Source of the DNA: Bacteroidota bacterium
GTDB lineage: Bacteria > Bacteroidota > Bacteroidia > Bacteroidales > Prolixibacteraceae
Reading direction: 5' to 3'
Assembly (NCBI GenBank): GCA_023393265.1
Contig: JAEWME010000283.1
Location: forward strand, 1-6,538
Length of the DNA stretch: 6,538 bases
Positions 1 to 6,477 of the stretch are shown piece by piece. The first letter of the stretch is position 1, and each line of letters opens with the position of its first letter. The translations under genes were made by a program, and so were the position numbers. The notes under the pieces are model-generated. The model made no database searches. It was not told the origin of the DNA and saw only the letters and a program-made list of their open reading frames with translations.

Positions 1-533
1 GGTGTCAGGTAAATCCGGTCGCCATCAATGAGTGGCGACTCGCAAAATCCAAACTGAACCGAATCGGCCTTCAGGTCTTTAAAGAAATCTACACTCCAAA
101 CCTGCTCTCCATTTTCAGCTTTAAGGCAACAAGCAGCACCTGAACCACTTACCACATAAATCAGGTCATTCACCACCGTCGGAGTCGACCTCGCGCCTGG
201 GAAAATGCCATTCCAGTCTTTCCCGTAATTTTTCTTCCACAGCATATTTCCTGAAATATCGAATGCAAAAAGGTAACCATCGGCATTGAGTGTATCAGGA
301 ATACCGGTAACAAATATTTTATCGCCTGAAATAACTGCACTCCCCTGCCCTGTTCCCAAATCGCTGAAAGACCACAGCAATTTCGGACCATCTGCTGGCC
401 ACTCCTTTAGCAAATTTTTCTCCGGATAAATGCCATCGCGGTTCGGGCCGCGCCACTGGGTTTGGGCACAGATATTTTCGGCTAAGACAGCCAAAACAAT
501 CAGCAGCAAATAAATTTTGATCAGTTTTTTCAT
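1..533 (-). CDS. Secreted PQQ-like beta-propeller repeat protein, N-terminal 177 residues (3' end beyond window)
   Basis: The frame is open from an ATG at 533 down to the left edge, so the C-terminus is missing. Residues 1-23 form a Sec signal peptide: MKK, a hydrophobic stretch at 7-18, then a probable signal peptidase I site after ICA. Cys22 is not in a lipobox. The mature protein begins with W-R-G-P-N-R-D-G (27-34), the characteristic opening of PQQ_2/PQQ-like propeller proteins in Bacteroidota and Planctomycetes. Propeller blades follow: one at about 64-100 (VISGDKIFVTG, ending in a Trp), a second at about 114-147 (STPTVVNDLIYVVSG, ending NGEQVW), and the start of a third at 165-177 (SPLIDGDRIYLT). 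The fold is periplasmic or extracellular. The family name does not imply that PQQ is bound, and the real substrate or partner is unknown. BamB has the same fold, but this N-terminus is not that of BamB. The gene lies 60 bp downstream of thpR on the same strand and may share its transcript. Confidence 0.88.
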   Translation of the reverse strand, partial: MKKLIKIYLLLIVLAVLAENICAQTQWRGPNRDGIYPEKNLLKEWPADGPKLLWSFSDLGTGQGSAVISGDKIFVTGIPDTLNADGYLFAFDISGNMLWKKNYGKDWNGIFPGARSTPTVVNDLIYVVSGSGAACCLKAENGEQVWSVDFFKDLKADSVQFGFCESPLIDGDRIYLT

Positions 534-593
534 GAGTTGATTTTCCTGTTTGTTAAGATGAACAGGTAATACGTCACTCCTGATTTTAAAACA

Positions 594-1160
594 TTACTGT
601 TCAGGAAAAATTTTCACAAACAACGGTTTGTACACCGGTCCCGTTTGCGACAAAATGCTTTCATAAAGCACCACCCGATCGATTGCAACCTGACCAAAAC
701 AAAAACCTGCGTACTGTTCCTGAATGGAGCGAATGGCCGCACTGTTTTCGATGCTTTTTATGCGGGCAATGGTCAAATGTGGTTTCAGTGGTTTTTCGTC
801 GAATGTGAAGCCATTTTGTTGGAGCAAAGCACCCAACTTCCGGTAAGCGTTCATTACCGGAGCCAGATTTTGAAGCCCGAGCCACAAAACTTTAGGATTT
901 CGTTGATTTGGAAAAACGCCAACATCCTTTAATTCGGTCACCAACCCAAGCGTCGTTCCAAATGAATCGTTGATCAACCCGCAAAGTAAAGGAACTTTTT
1001 CGGACGGCGTTTCGCCCAGAAAATACAAGGTAATGTGCCAGTTTTCAGGCTTCGTCCAACTCATCCGGTTTTGATTGAGCTCTGGATTCCTGGCCCACTT
1101 TCCGGCTTCATTTTCTGCAACCTTCGACCGAACCGGAATTCCGATAAAAAGACGCTTCAT
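594..1160 (-). CDS. thpR: RNA 2',3'-cyclic phosphodiesterase (2'-5' RNA ligase family)
   Basis: This 188-residue protein belongs to the 2H phosphoesterase superfamily. Both catalytic H-x-T motifs are present: H42-I-T44-L, followed by YFLGE, and H128-L-T130-I, followed by ARIK. The N-terminus MKRLFIGIP is typical of the family, and the length matches the usual 175-195 residues. Characterised members open 2',3'-cyclic phosphate RNA ends to 2'-phosphates in the cytoplasm; some also ligate tRNA halves in vitro. The physiological role remains unclear. I chose the ATG at 1160. The frame extends upstream to a TTG at 1220, but those 20 residues (rich in F, I, C) are not part of the family and lie in AT-rich intergenic DNA. 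No Shine-Dalgarno sequence precedes the start, as is usual in Bacteroidota. The gene is divergent from the ATPase at 1286 and sits upstream of the propeller gene. Confidence 0.93.
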   Translation of the reverse strand: MKRLFIGIPVRSKVAENEAGKWARNPELNQNRMSWTKPENWHITLYFLGETPSEKVPLLCGLINDSFGTTLGLVTELKDVGVFPNQRNPKVLWLGLQNLAPVMNAYRKLGALLQQNGFTFDEKPLKPHLTIARIKSIENSAAIRSIQEQYAGFCFGQVAIDRVVLYESILSQTGPVYKPLFVKIFPEQ

Positions 1161-1248
1161 CGCATTTATTTTTAAACAAAATTGGCAAAATATCCGAAAC
1201 TTCAGGATAAAAAAAATCAATTAAAAGACTAAATTCCCTGAATTTATA

Positions 1249-1256
1249 TAAATTTG
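1249..1256 (+). promoter_or_regulatory. Candidate Bacteroidota -7 promoter box
   Basis: TAAATTTG fits the Bacteroidota -7 consensus TAnnTTTG exactly. It lies 29 bp before the ATG of the AAA ATPase gene, in an AT-rich divergent intergenic region. No clear TTG/TTTG -33 element is found about 19-21 bp upstream, so the assignment rests on one box and its position. Confidence 0.4.
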
Positions 1257-1285
1257 AGGATATATATCTCCAAAACACTAAAAAA

Positions 1286-2410
1286 ATGATTGAACGATTC
1301 CTTACAAACTCAATACTGAATAGCATTAAGCCAGGGCATGTGGTTGGTTTACTCGGAGCCCGACGGGTTGGAAAAACGATTTTAATGGAACAAATAAAAT
1401 CAAGGCTTGATGGCCGAAAGGTTTTAATAATCCAGGGCGATAATCTGGATGTTGCAGAAATTATATCCAGCCGCAGGAAAAGTGTCATAGAACGCCTCGT
1501 AAAAGAATATGAATTTCTATTTATCGATGAAGCTCAAATGATTCCTGGTATTGGTGCATCCCTTAAATTAATGGTCGACACCCTACCCGGACTTTCCATA
1601 TTTGTCACCGGGTCATCAGCCTTTGATATTAAGAACTCAACCGGAGAACCACTAACCGGCAGGAGTACATTTTTCAACTTATTTCCATTTGCACAACTGG
1701 AAATGAATGAAGATTTCCTTCAGACAAGGGAAAACCTGGAAAGTAAACTTATTTACGGAACTTACCCGCAGGTTCATTTCAGCCCGAATGAGGATGAAAA
1801 AAAAGCAACACTGTACGGTATCAGAGATGGGTACCTTTTAAAAGACCTACTGGCGATGGACAATTTAAAAAACTCAGTTTTTGTGATCAACCTGCTCAGG
1901 ATGATTGCCCATCAAATTGGAAACGAAATTTCATACAGCGAATTGGGCCGGGCACTTAATGCCGACAACAAAACCATCAAAAGATACCTTGAGTTACTTG
2001 AAAAAATGTTTGTCCTGTTCTCGCTCAATGGGTTCAGTCAAAATATCAGGAAAGAATACACAAAATCTCCAAGGTACTATTTCTGGGACAACGGGATCCG
2101 AAACGCTGTAATATCCAACTTCAACCCACTCGTGATGCGCGATGATATTGGAAAACTTTGGGAAAACTATTGCATTTCTGAACGGTTAAAGAAAGTTCAT
2201 TACACCCGGATTTTTGCCAACAGCTACTTCTGGAGAACCTACGACCAGCAAGAGATTGATTACATTGAAGAAAAGGATTCCCAAATAACAGGGTATGAAA
2301 TAAAATGGAAAGATGAAAAAGCCAGGTCAAAAAAAACTTTCGAATCAACTTACGCCAACGCCAAAGTAGAGATTATTAACCGCGACAATTTTCTGGATTT
2401 TATTTCCTAA
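1286..2410 (+). CDS. AAA ATPase of the AAA_14/DUF4143 family
   Basis: This is a 374-residue protein with the full layout of the family. Walker A is G24-A-R-R-V-G-K30-T31, Walker B is FLFIDEAQ (77-84), and a sensor-like T-G-S-S lies at 108-111. These are followed by GRSTFFNLFPF (125-135) and GTYPQV (158-163), both characteristic of the group. The DUF4143 part holds a winged-helix-like segment (about 211-250, GNEISYSELGRAL) and YYFWDNGIRNA (264-274). Its C-terminus resembles a PD-(D/E)xK nuclease fold, with D325 followed by E338-I-K340. Family members are widespread in bacteria and archaea, often in many copies, and their function is essentially unknown; DNA binding or processing is inferred from the fold. 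The ATG at 1286 follows an A-rich run with no Shine-Dalgarno sequence. The gene stands alone, divergent from thpR and convergent with the reductase. In sampled lines its GC content is about 36%, against about 43-52% in the flanking genes, which suggests acquisition. All key residues are present, so it looks intact. Confidence 0.92.
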   Translation: MIERFLTNSILNSIKPGHVVGLLGARRVGKTILMEQIKSRLDGRKVLIIQGDNLDVAEIISSRRKSVIERLVKEYEFLFIDEAQMIPGIGASLKLMVDTLPGLSIFVTGSSAFDIKNSTGEPLTGRSTFFNLFPFAQLEMNEDFLQTRENLESKLIYGTYPQVHFSPNEDEKKATLYGIRDGYLLKDLLAMDNLKNSVFVINLLRMIAHQIGNEISYSELGRALNADNKTIKRYLELLEKMFVLFSLNGFSQNIRKEYTKSPRYYFWDNGIRNAVISNFNPLVMRDDIGKLWENYCISERLKKVHYTRIFANSYFWRTYDQQEIDYIEEKDSQITGYEIKWKDEKARSKKTFESTYANAKVEIINRDNFLDFIS

Positions 2411-2419
2411 TGTCATCAA

Positions 2420-3334
2420 TCAGTATTGTTCCTGAATGAACCTAAGCTGCTTTTCGAGCATAGCAACCTTGCACATCTCGAAACCTGCTTTTCGGGCATT
2501 TTCAATAGGTCGCGAATAAATATATTCGATCTCCATGGGCCGGCGATGATCAAAATCGAGTTTCATACTTGGGGCATAAGGTTTCATACGAACGGTCATG
2601 TCGATCATCTGCTGCGCCAGCGATTCTTTCAGAGGGACACCGCAGACATTGGCGCCACGAATCACTTCCAGCATCATTTCAAGAGCCAGTTGACGTGTTT
2701 CGTTACTGGCCATCAATTTATCCGTAGTGGTATTCAGAACAACCGCCATCCCATTGAAAGGCACATTCCAAACCAGCTTCTGCCAACGCGCATATTCCAG
2801 ATCGGGAGCCATTTCGGTATTAATTCCTGAAATCTGAAAGTTGGAAATAACCTTATTCATAATATCGCAATCAGTCAGATTATGCGAACCGAGGATCAGC
2901 TTTCCAAAATCGAGGTGAGCAATGTGGGCAGGCCCAATTTTATTCGAACAAATAAAAGCCAGGCCCCCTGCGAGATAGGTATGTGGCAATTCGCGGGCAA
3001 GATCTTCCTCCAACCCCAACCCGTTTTGAAGCAATACAACAACACTTCTTGAATGCAACAATGGTCGTATCAACCCTGCCAAATGGCTGTTTCCTGTGGT
3101 TTTAGTACAAACAAGTACCACGTCGCATTTAGGCATGTCGGCAGTTGAGCGATAAGCATTTACTTCAGCTAAATGGAAATTACCATACACCGAATCAACT
3201 TTCAGCCCATTCACTTTTGCAAATTCATAATCGCTCCTGAAAAGGAAATGAACGTCGTGACCTGTTTTGGCCAGCATTCCACCATAGAATCCACCAAGCG
3301 CTCCCGTACCGATTACTCCATATCTGACTGTCAT
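2420..3334 (-). CDS. Ketopantoate reductase-like NAD(P)H oxidoreductase (ApbA/PanE family)
   Basis: This 304-residue cytoplasmic protein has an N-terminal Rossmann domain with G9-T-G11-A-L-G14 directly after the first strand. L-Q-N104-G-L-G marks the substrate-side loop. The C-terminal helical domain carries W184-Q-K186-L-x-x-N190-x-x-x-N194, where K186 matches the catalytic lysine of PanE, and SMKLDF...RRPMEIEYI (256-272), where E268 matches the conserved acidic residue. Classical PanE reduces 2-dehydropantoate to pantoate with NADPH in coenzyme A synthesis. Here the usual E-I-D-Y-I-N-G is E-I-E-Y-I-Y-S-R-P, and the tail (about 275-300, ARKAGFEM...MLEKQLRFI) resembles a paralogous group of putative ketopantoate reductases, so the substrate is uncertain and no gene symbol is given. 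No panB or panC is adjacent. The ATG at 3334 is preferred over an upstream TTG at 3385, because the Rossmann strand begins at residue 3 and the candidate promoter at 3360-3367 would lie inside the longer form. Confidence 0.88.
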   Translation of the reverse strand: MTVRYGVIGTGALGGFYGGMLAKTGHDVHFLFRSDYEFAKVNGLKVDSVYGNFHLAEVNAYRSTADMPKCDVVLVCTKTTGNSHLAGLIRPLLHSRSVVVLLQNGLGLEEDLARELPHTYLAGGLAFICSNKIGPAHIAHLDFGKLILGSHNLTDCDIMNKVISNFQISGINTEMAPDLEYARWQKLVWNVPFNGMAVVLNTTTDKLMASNETRQLALEMMLEVIRGANVCGVPLKESLAQQMIDMTVRMKPYAPSMKLDFDHRRPMEIEYIYSRPIENARKAGFEMCKVAMLEKQLRFIQEQY

Positions 3335-3359
3335 TGCTTTTCTCTTTAATGTTGTTAGG

Positions 3360-3367
3360 CAAAAATA
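3360..3367 (-). promoter_or_regulatory. Candidate Bacteroidota -7 promoter box for the reductase gene
   Basis: On the minus strand this reads TATTTTTG, an exact fit to TAnnTTTG, 25 bp upstream of the ATG at 3334. The nearest minus-strand TTG (3383-3385) is closer than the usual -33 spacing, so the upstream element is not convincing. If real, the box supports the start at 3334. Confidence 0.33.
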
Positions 3368-3498
3368 ACGGCAATGCGCTGGCAATGGTCAGGTTTCGTC
3401 AATGCAACAATCAATCGTAACAAAAAAATTACACGGTAGAAACGGCAAACAAAATTCAGAATTTATGGTTTTTATTGACAATACTTTATTCTAAAATC

Positions 3499-3936
3499 AT
3501 GCAAAACAAGCCGCTCGAAATCGAAAGAACTTTTCCGGCGCCAGTTTCTGTTATCTGGAAAGCACTGACGGACAAGGAAGAGATGAGAAACTGGTACTTC
3601 GACCTTCCTGAATTTGAAGCAGTAACAGGTACCGAATTCCGCTTTTGGGGAGGCCCCGACGAAAAGAATCAGTATCTGCACATTTGCAAAATAACAGAAG
3701 TGATTCCGGAGAAGAAGATTTCTTATAGCTGGCGATACGACGGATATGCCGGAAGTACGCTGGTTAGCTTCGAATTAGCCGAAAAAGACGATGAAACAAC
3801 TGTCAAACTTACACACAGCGGTTTGGAAACATTTCCTCCGGAAGTGGCCGATTTTAAACGAAGTAACTTTGAAGAAGGCTGGACCTGGATAATCGGAACA
3901 TCGCTGAAGGAGTACATTGAAAACAAAATCAAATAA
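3499..3936 (+). CDS. SRPBCC domain protein (AHSA1/CalC-like, START superfamily)
   Basis: This 145-residue cytoplasmic protein is a single SRPBCC (Bet v 1-like) helix-grip domain. It opens with an IERTFPAPVSVIWKALTD strand-helix (8-25), then E-x-M-R-N-W-Y (28-33), typical of AHSA1-type proteins. Beta strands follow, including FRFWGG (47-52) and KISYSWRYDGY (73-83). The protein ends with the long C-terminal helix beginning FEEGWTWIIGTSLKEYI (124-140), whose E-x-G-W signature is diagnostic. The fold makes a hydrophobic ligand cavity; ligands in bacterial members are mostly unknown, and the Hsp90 activator name comes from a eukaryotic homologue. I chose the ATG at 3499; a TTG at 3475 would add eight residues outside the domain. 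The stop is 11 bp before the DoxX-like gene, indicating an operon. SRPBCC/AHSA1 and DoxX-like genes are often adjacent in bacteria, which hints at a shared but uncharacterised role. Confidence 0.9.
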   Translation: MQNKPLEIERTFPAPVSVIWKALTDKEEMRNWYFDLPEFEAVTGTEFRFWGGPDEKNQYLHICKITEVIPEKKISYSWRYDGYAGSTLVSFELAEKDDETTVKLTHSGLETFPPEVADFKRSNFEEGWTWIIGTSLKEYIENKIK

Positions 3937-3947
3937 AAACAAAAACT

Positions 3948-4325
3948 ATGAAAATTGCTGTACTCATTGTTCGCATCCTATTGGGCCTTTTGTTCGCTTT
4001 TGCATCAGTGGCCTACTTTTTCAAGCTGGCTCAGGCTCCTGAACTAACTGGTGATGTAAAAACTTTCAACGATGGAATTGCTGCATCGGTTTACCTGATG
4101 CCCACAGTAAAAGTATTTGAGTTGCTTTGCGCCATTGCTTTCCTCACCGGAAGATTTGTTCCGCTGGCGACAGTGGTTATCTTCCCGATTGCCGTCAATA
4201 TTTTTGCATTTCATGCTTTTCTCGAACCATCGGGACTCCCGGTTGCATTGTTCGTTTTGGCAGCAAATCTGTTCCTGGCATATTATCACCGCGATAAATA
4301 CAAAAGCATCTTTGCAGTGAAATAA
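3948..4325 (+). CDS. DoxX-like small integral membrane protein
   Basis: This 125-residue protein has four predicted membrane helices: about 3-25, 49-67, 71-92 and 95-113. It ends in a short charged tail (YHRDKYKS). Features of the DoxX family include the R9-I-L-L-G-L-L-F start of helix 1, a polar loop with F40-x-x-x-I, E58-L-L-C in helix 2, the G-R-F-V-P turn (68-72), N84-I-F-A-F-H in helix 3 and the E-P-S-G-L-P turn (93-98). It acts in the inner membrane. Family members have been linked to quinone or thiol redox processes, but no function can be assigned to this small type. It is the second gene of a unit with the SRPBCC gene; the ATG follows CAAAAACT with no Shine-Dalgarno sequence. A strong terminator hairpin begins two bases after its stop codon. 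Confidence 0.87.
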   Translation: MKIAVLIVRILLGLLFAFASVAYFFKLAQAPELTGDVKTFNDGIAASVYLMPTVKVFELLCAIAFLTGRFVPLATVVIFPIAVNIFAFHAFLEPSGLPVALFVLAANLFLAYYHRDKYKSIFAVK

Positions 4326-4326
4326 T

Positions 4327-4376
4327 AAATAAAAACAGAAGGCGACCATCAGAATGGTCGCCTTCTGTTTTTATTT
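4327..4376. terminator. Bidirectional intrinsic terminator, perfect 23-bp hairpin
   Basis: Positions 4327-4349 and 4354-4376 are perfect reverse complements around a 4-base loop (CAGA). The GC-rich core is CAGAAGGCGACCAT, flanked on one side by AAATAAAAA and on the other by TTTTTATTT, so either strand gives a stable stem followed by a T-rich tract. It sits between the stop codon of the DoxX-like gene and that of the converging M56 gene, whose stop codon (4371-4373) lies inside the right arm. It should end both transcripts. Confidence 0.9.
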
Positions 4377-6467
4377 AAGCTTGTCTTTAATTGGCCTGTC
4401 TTTGGGCAGATTAAAGTCGATTGGCAAGTTGTAACTTACATCAACAGCCTTGCCCGCCTGTTTTCCGGGCGACCACTTTGGCATCGAATTCACAAGCCGC
4501 AAAGCTTCTTTATCAAGAGCAGGATCAACTTTGTTCAGTATTTTTGCATCGCCTATTTCTCCCGATTTCAGGACCACAAACGAAACGGTAACCCGGCCCA
4601 TAATTCCAGCATCAACGGCCGACTTTGGATATTGGAGATTACTTGCAACAAACGCTTTGAGTGCAGCAATACCACCGGGAAACGACGGCATCTCTTCAAC
4701 AATCACAAAGTCATCAGACGACTTTTTCGTCTTTATTTCTACAACCCCGTTTTTACCTTTTTCACCATATTTAGCTATTGCAGGCTCCCCTTTGATAACA
4801 TTTACAGACTCTATCTTTTTAGAATCTAGTCGATCAATTACCGCTTTAGTTGATTCCTTCCCATCAACAACGAACATTGAAGGACTGCTTGCAGCGTCAA
4901 TTACAATTGTATCTGCTTTTATGTTTGTTACTCCATTTTTGTAATCGCCCTGAACAGTCTTTGCTGTAAAGTTAAGCCCGGTGGACGCAGAAGTTTTACT
5001 ACTGTTTTGAATTGCAATAAAATTGCCAGTAAGGTTAGTCGTAGATCCTTTTTCAACATCAGAAGTGACTTGTTTTGAAGCTACGAGGATTACACCATTT
5101 TTACCTTTCTCTTCATATTTCTTAAGAAATTCTCCGTCTTTGAGAACCTCAATCCGATCGATCGTTTCAGGTTTTATTTGGCTTAATTCGTCGGCTGTAA
5201 CTTCCTTGTCGTCAACCAAAATAAGAGCCTGATCCAATTTTCCTGAAGTAACAGAATCTGGCGTTTTCTCGATCACATCAATTTCGACCACTGCCCTTGC
5301 CATTTTTACAACCATCGGAGTATTAAAGTCCGGATCAATTTTTTCGGTTTTGTAGCCCACAAAAGATATAACAAGCGGATTTTTTCTGTCAGTTTTTAAA
5401 GCGAAATTTCCATCGACATCCGTAACGGTGCCTTCTGTTGTTCCTGAAATAATAACAGTAGCTCCGGGCAACGCTTCGCCTTTTTCATCAACCACTTTCC
5501 CTTTAATCAAGCTTTCTTTTTCCTGATTTTCGGTAGCTTCAGAAATGAGTTTCGGCGCATCAATGCCTTCATCCGAAATTATTTCCTGATTGTTTTTCGC
5601 AGCACCCTCAGCAAATTCGTACCTGGGAGCGGCAAAAGCATAGAAAACTCCTGCAATCAATGGTAAGACCAGCAAGAGCTTCAGCTTTCTGACTGGCGAT
5701 TTTATTGTTTGTTTCATCATGTTAAATCGTTTTTTGTTCAGTGAATAATTAAATGAATTGGCCAGCGGAATTACCGGCCCTCCAAACATCTGGTTCAACA
5801 GCGCAGCACGGTAAACTGCCGGATTTTGCGAACGCTGCAGCGCACGCTCATCGGCCAGGTACTCGTGATTTTGCCTGATCATCCGGCCATAAAGCCAGAC
5901 AACCGGATTGAACCATTGTACCAGGCAAATCAGTTCGAAAAGCATCAAATCGATCCAATGTTTTTGACCGATGTGTTCCCGCTCGTGGTGAATGATTTCA
6001 CGCATTTCATCTTCAGCAATTGAAGGATTGACAAAAACAAAGTTGAAAAATGAAAATGAAGCGGAATATCGGTTGGTTTGGATGATTTTGATGGACTCGT
6101 CCGATTGAGATCCGGACCGAAGTATCTCTCTGCCAACGGAAATAATTTGGACAAGTGTTCTTCCCAAAAGAACCAAAATACCGGCAAAGTATAACATCCA
6201 GAGAAAGTCCTTGTAAGAAAAGGGATCGTCAGTAATCACTGCTGCCACTGGTGTTGCATTCAATTCCCCAACCGATGGCAAAACAGGAATGATAACCGTG
6301 TAATGCCACGTCAGAAAAGGAAAAACCAGGGACAAAACCATGCCAAGAATCAGGTAAAAACGGTTCAGGGCAAAGAATCGTTCATTACGGAGAAACAAGA
6401 GGTAAACCAAACCAAAACCAGTCAGCCAAACTGACGACCGAAATAAATAGGCGGCAATTGTTTCCAT
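4371..6467 (-). CDS. BlaR1/MecR1-like M56 membrane metallopeptidase with CarboxypepD_reg, plug-like repeats and TonB_C-like C-terminus
   Basis: This is a 698-residue inner-membrane protein. The N-terminal M56 part has membrane helices at about 7-26, 36-60 and 87-111, then the zinc site H161-E-R-E-H165 and N-H-E202-Y-L-A-D-E-R-A-L, where E202 is the likely third ligand. A hydrophobic segment lies at 172-195, and the last helix at about 262-280 should place the rest in the periplasm. Next comes a carboxypeptidase-regulatory-like beta domain (321-390: IKGKVVDEKGEALPGATV, then GTVTDVDGNF and ISFVGYKTEKI). Two TonB-plug-like segments follow (416-465 and 531-582), each ending in Y-x-E-K-G-K-N-G-V. 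The protein ends in a TonB C-terminal-like domain (594-686: FPGGIAALKAFVASNLQYP, then GRVTVSFVV and the final W-S-P-G-K). BlaR1 and MecR1 cleave or inactivate the BlaI/MecI repressor after ligand sensing. Here no penicillin-binding domain is present, so the signal is unknown. The upstream partial gene is probably the BlaI partner, 10 bp away. All metal ligands are intact. Confidence 0.92.
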   Translation of the reverse strand: METIAAYLFRSSVWLTGFGLVYLLFLRNERFFALNRFYLILGMVLSLVFPFLTWHYTVIIPVLPSVGELNATPVAAVITDDPFSYKDFLWMLYFAGILVLLGRTLVQIISVGREILRSGSQSDESIKIIQTNRYSASFSFFNFVFVNPSIAEDEMREIIHHEREHIGQKHWIDLMLFELICLVQWFNPVVWLYGRMIRQNHEYLADERALQRSQNPAVYRAALLNQMFGGPVIPLANSFNYSLNKKRFNMMKQTIKSPVRKLKLLLVLPLIAGVFYAFAAPRYEFAEGAAKNNQEIISDEGIDAPKLISEATENQEKESLIKGKVVDEKGEALPGATVIISGTTEGTVTDVDGNFALKTDRKNPLVISFVGYKTEKIDPDFNTPMVVKMARAVVEIDVIEKTPDSVTSGKLDQALILVDDKEVTADELSQIKPETIDRIEVLKDGEFLKKYEEKGKNGVILVASKQVTSDVEKGSTTNLTGNFIAIQNSSKTSASTGLNFTAKTVQGDYKNGVTNIKADTIVIDAASSPSMFVVDGKESTKAVIDRLDSKKIESVNVIKGEPAIAKYGEKGKNGVVEIKTKKSSDDFVIVEEMPSFPGGIAALKAFVASNLQYPKSAVDAGIMGRVTVSFVVLKSGEIGDAKILNKVDPALDKEALRLVNSMPKWSPGKQAGKAVDVSYNLPIDFNLPKDRPIKDKLK

Positions 6468-6477
6468 GTTTCAAAGT

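Noticed and set aside
545..566. Inverted repeat CCTGTT / AACAGG with a 10-base spacer between thpR and the propeller gene
   Set aside because: Six pairs with a long loop and no T tract; too weak for a terminator, and no operator family is recognised.
645..932. 95-codon open frame on the plus strand opposite thpR
   Set aside because: It is antisense to the conserved phosphodiesterase and has no recognisable motif.
1186..1192. Minus-strand TATTTTG upstream of thpR as a promoter box
   Set aside because: The spacer is one base short of TAnnTTTG and no well-placed -33 element is present.
1161..1220. N-terminal extension of thpR from a TTG codon
   Set aside because: The 20 extra residues lie in AT-rich intergenic DNA and precede a canonical MKRLFIGIP family start.
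3475..3498. TTG start, and TTGACA at 3475-3480 as a -35 element, for the SRPBCC gene
   Set aside because: The eight added residues are outside the domain, an ATG follows at 3499, and TTGACA lies too close to the ATG to form a promoter with a -10 box.
4450..4944. 164-codon open frame on the plus strand opposite the M56 gene
   Set aside because: It is antisense to a clearly conserved coding region, shows no domain-like sequence, and is low-complexity rich in S, T, F and P.
5155..5164. Ten-base palindrome CGATCGATCG
   Set aside because: It lies inside the coding sequence for T-I-D-R-I and is explained by the codons; no repeats of it were noticed nearby.
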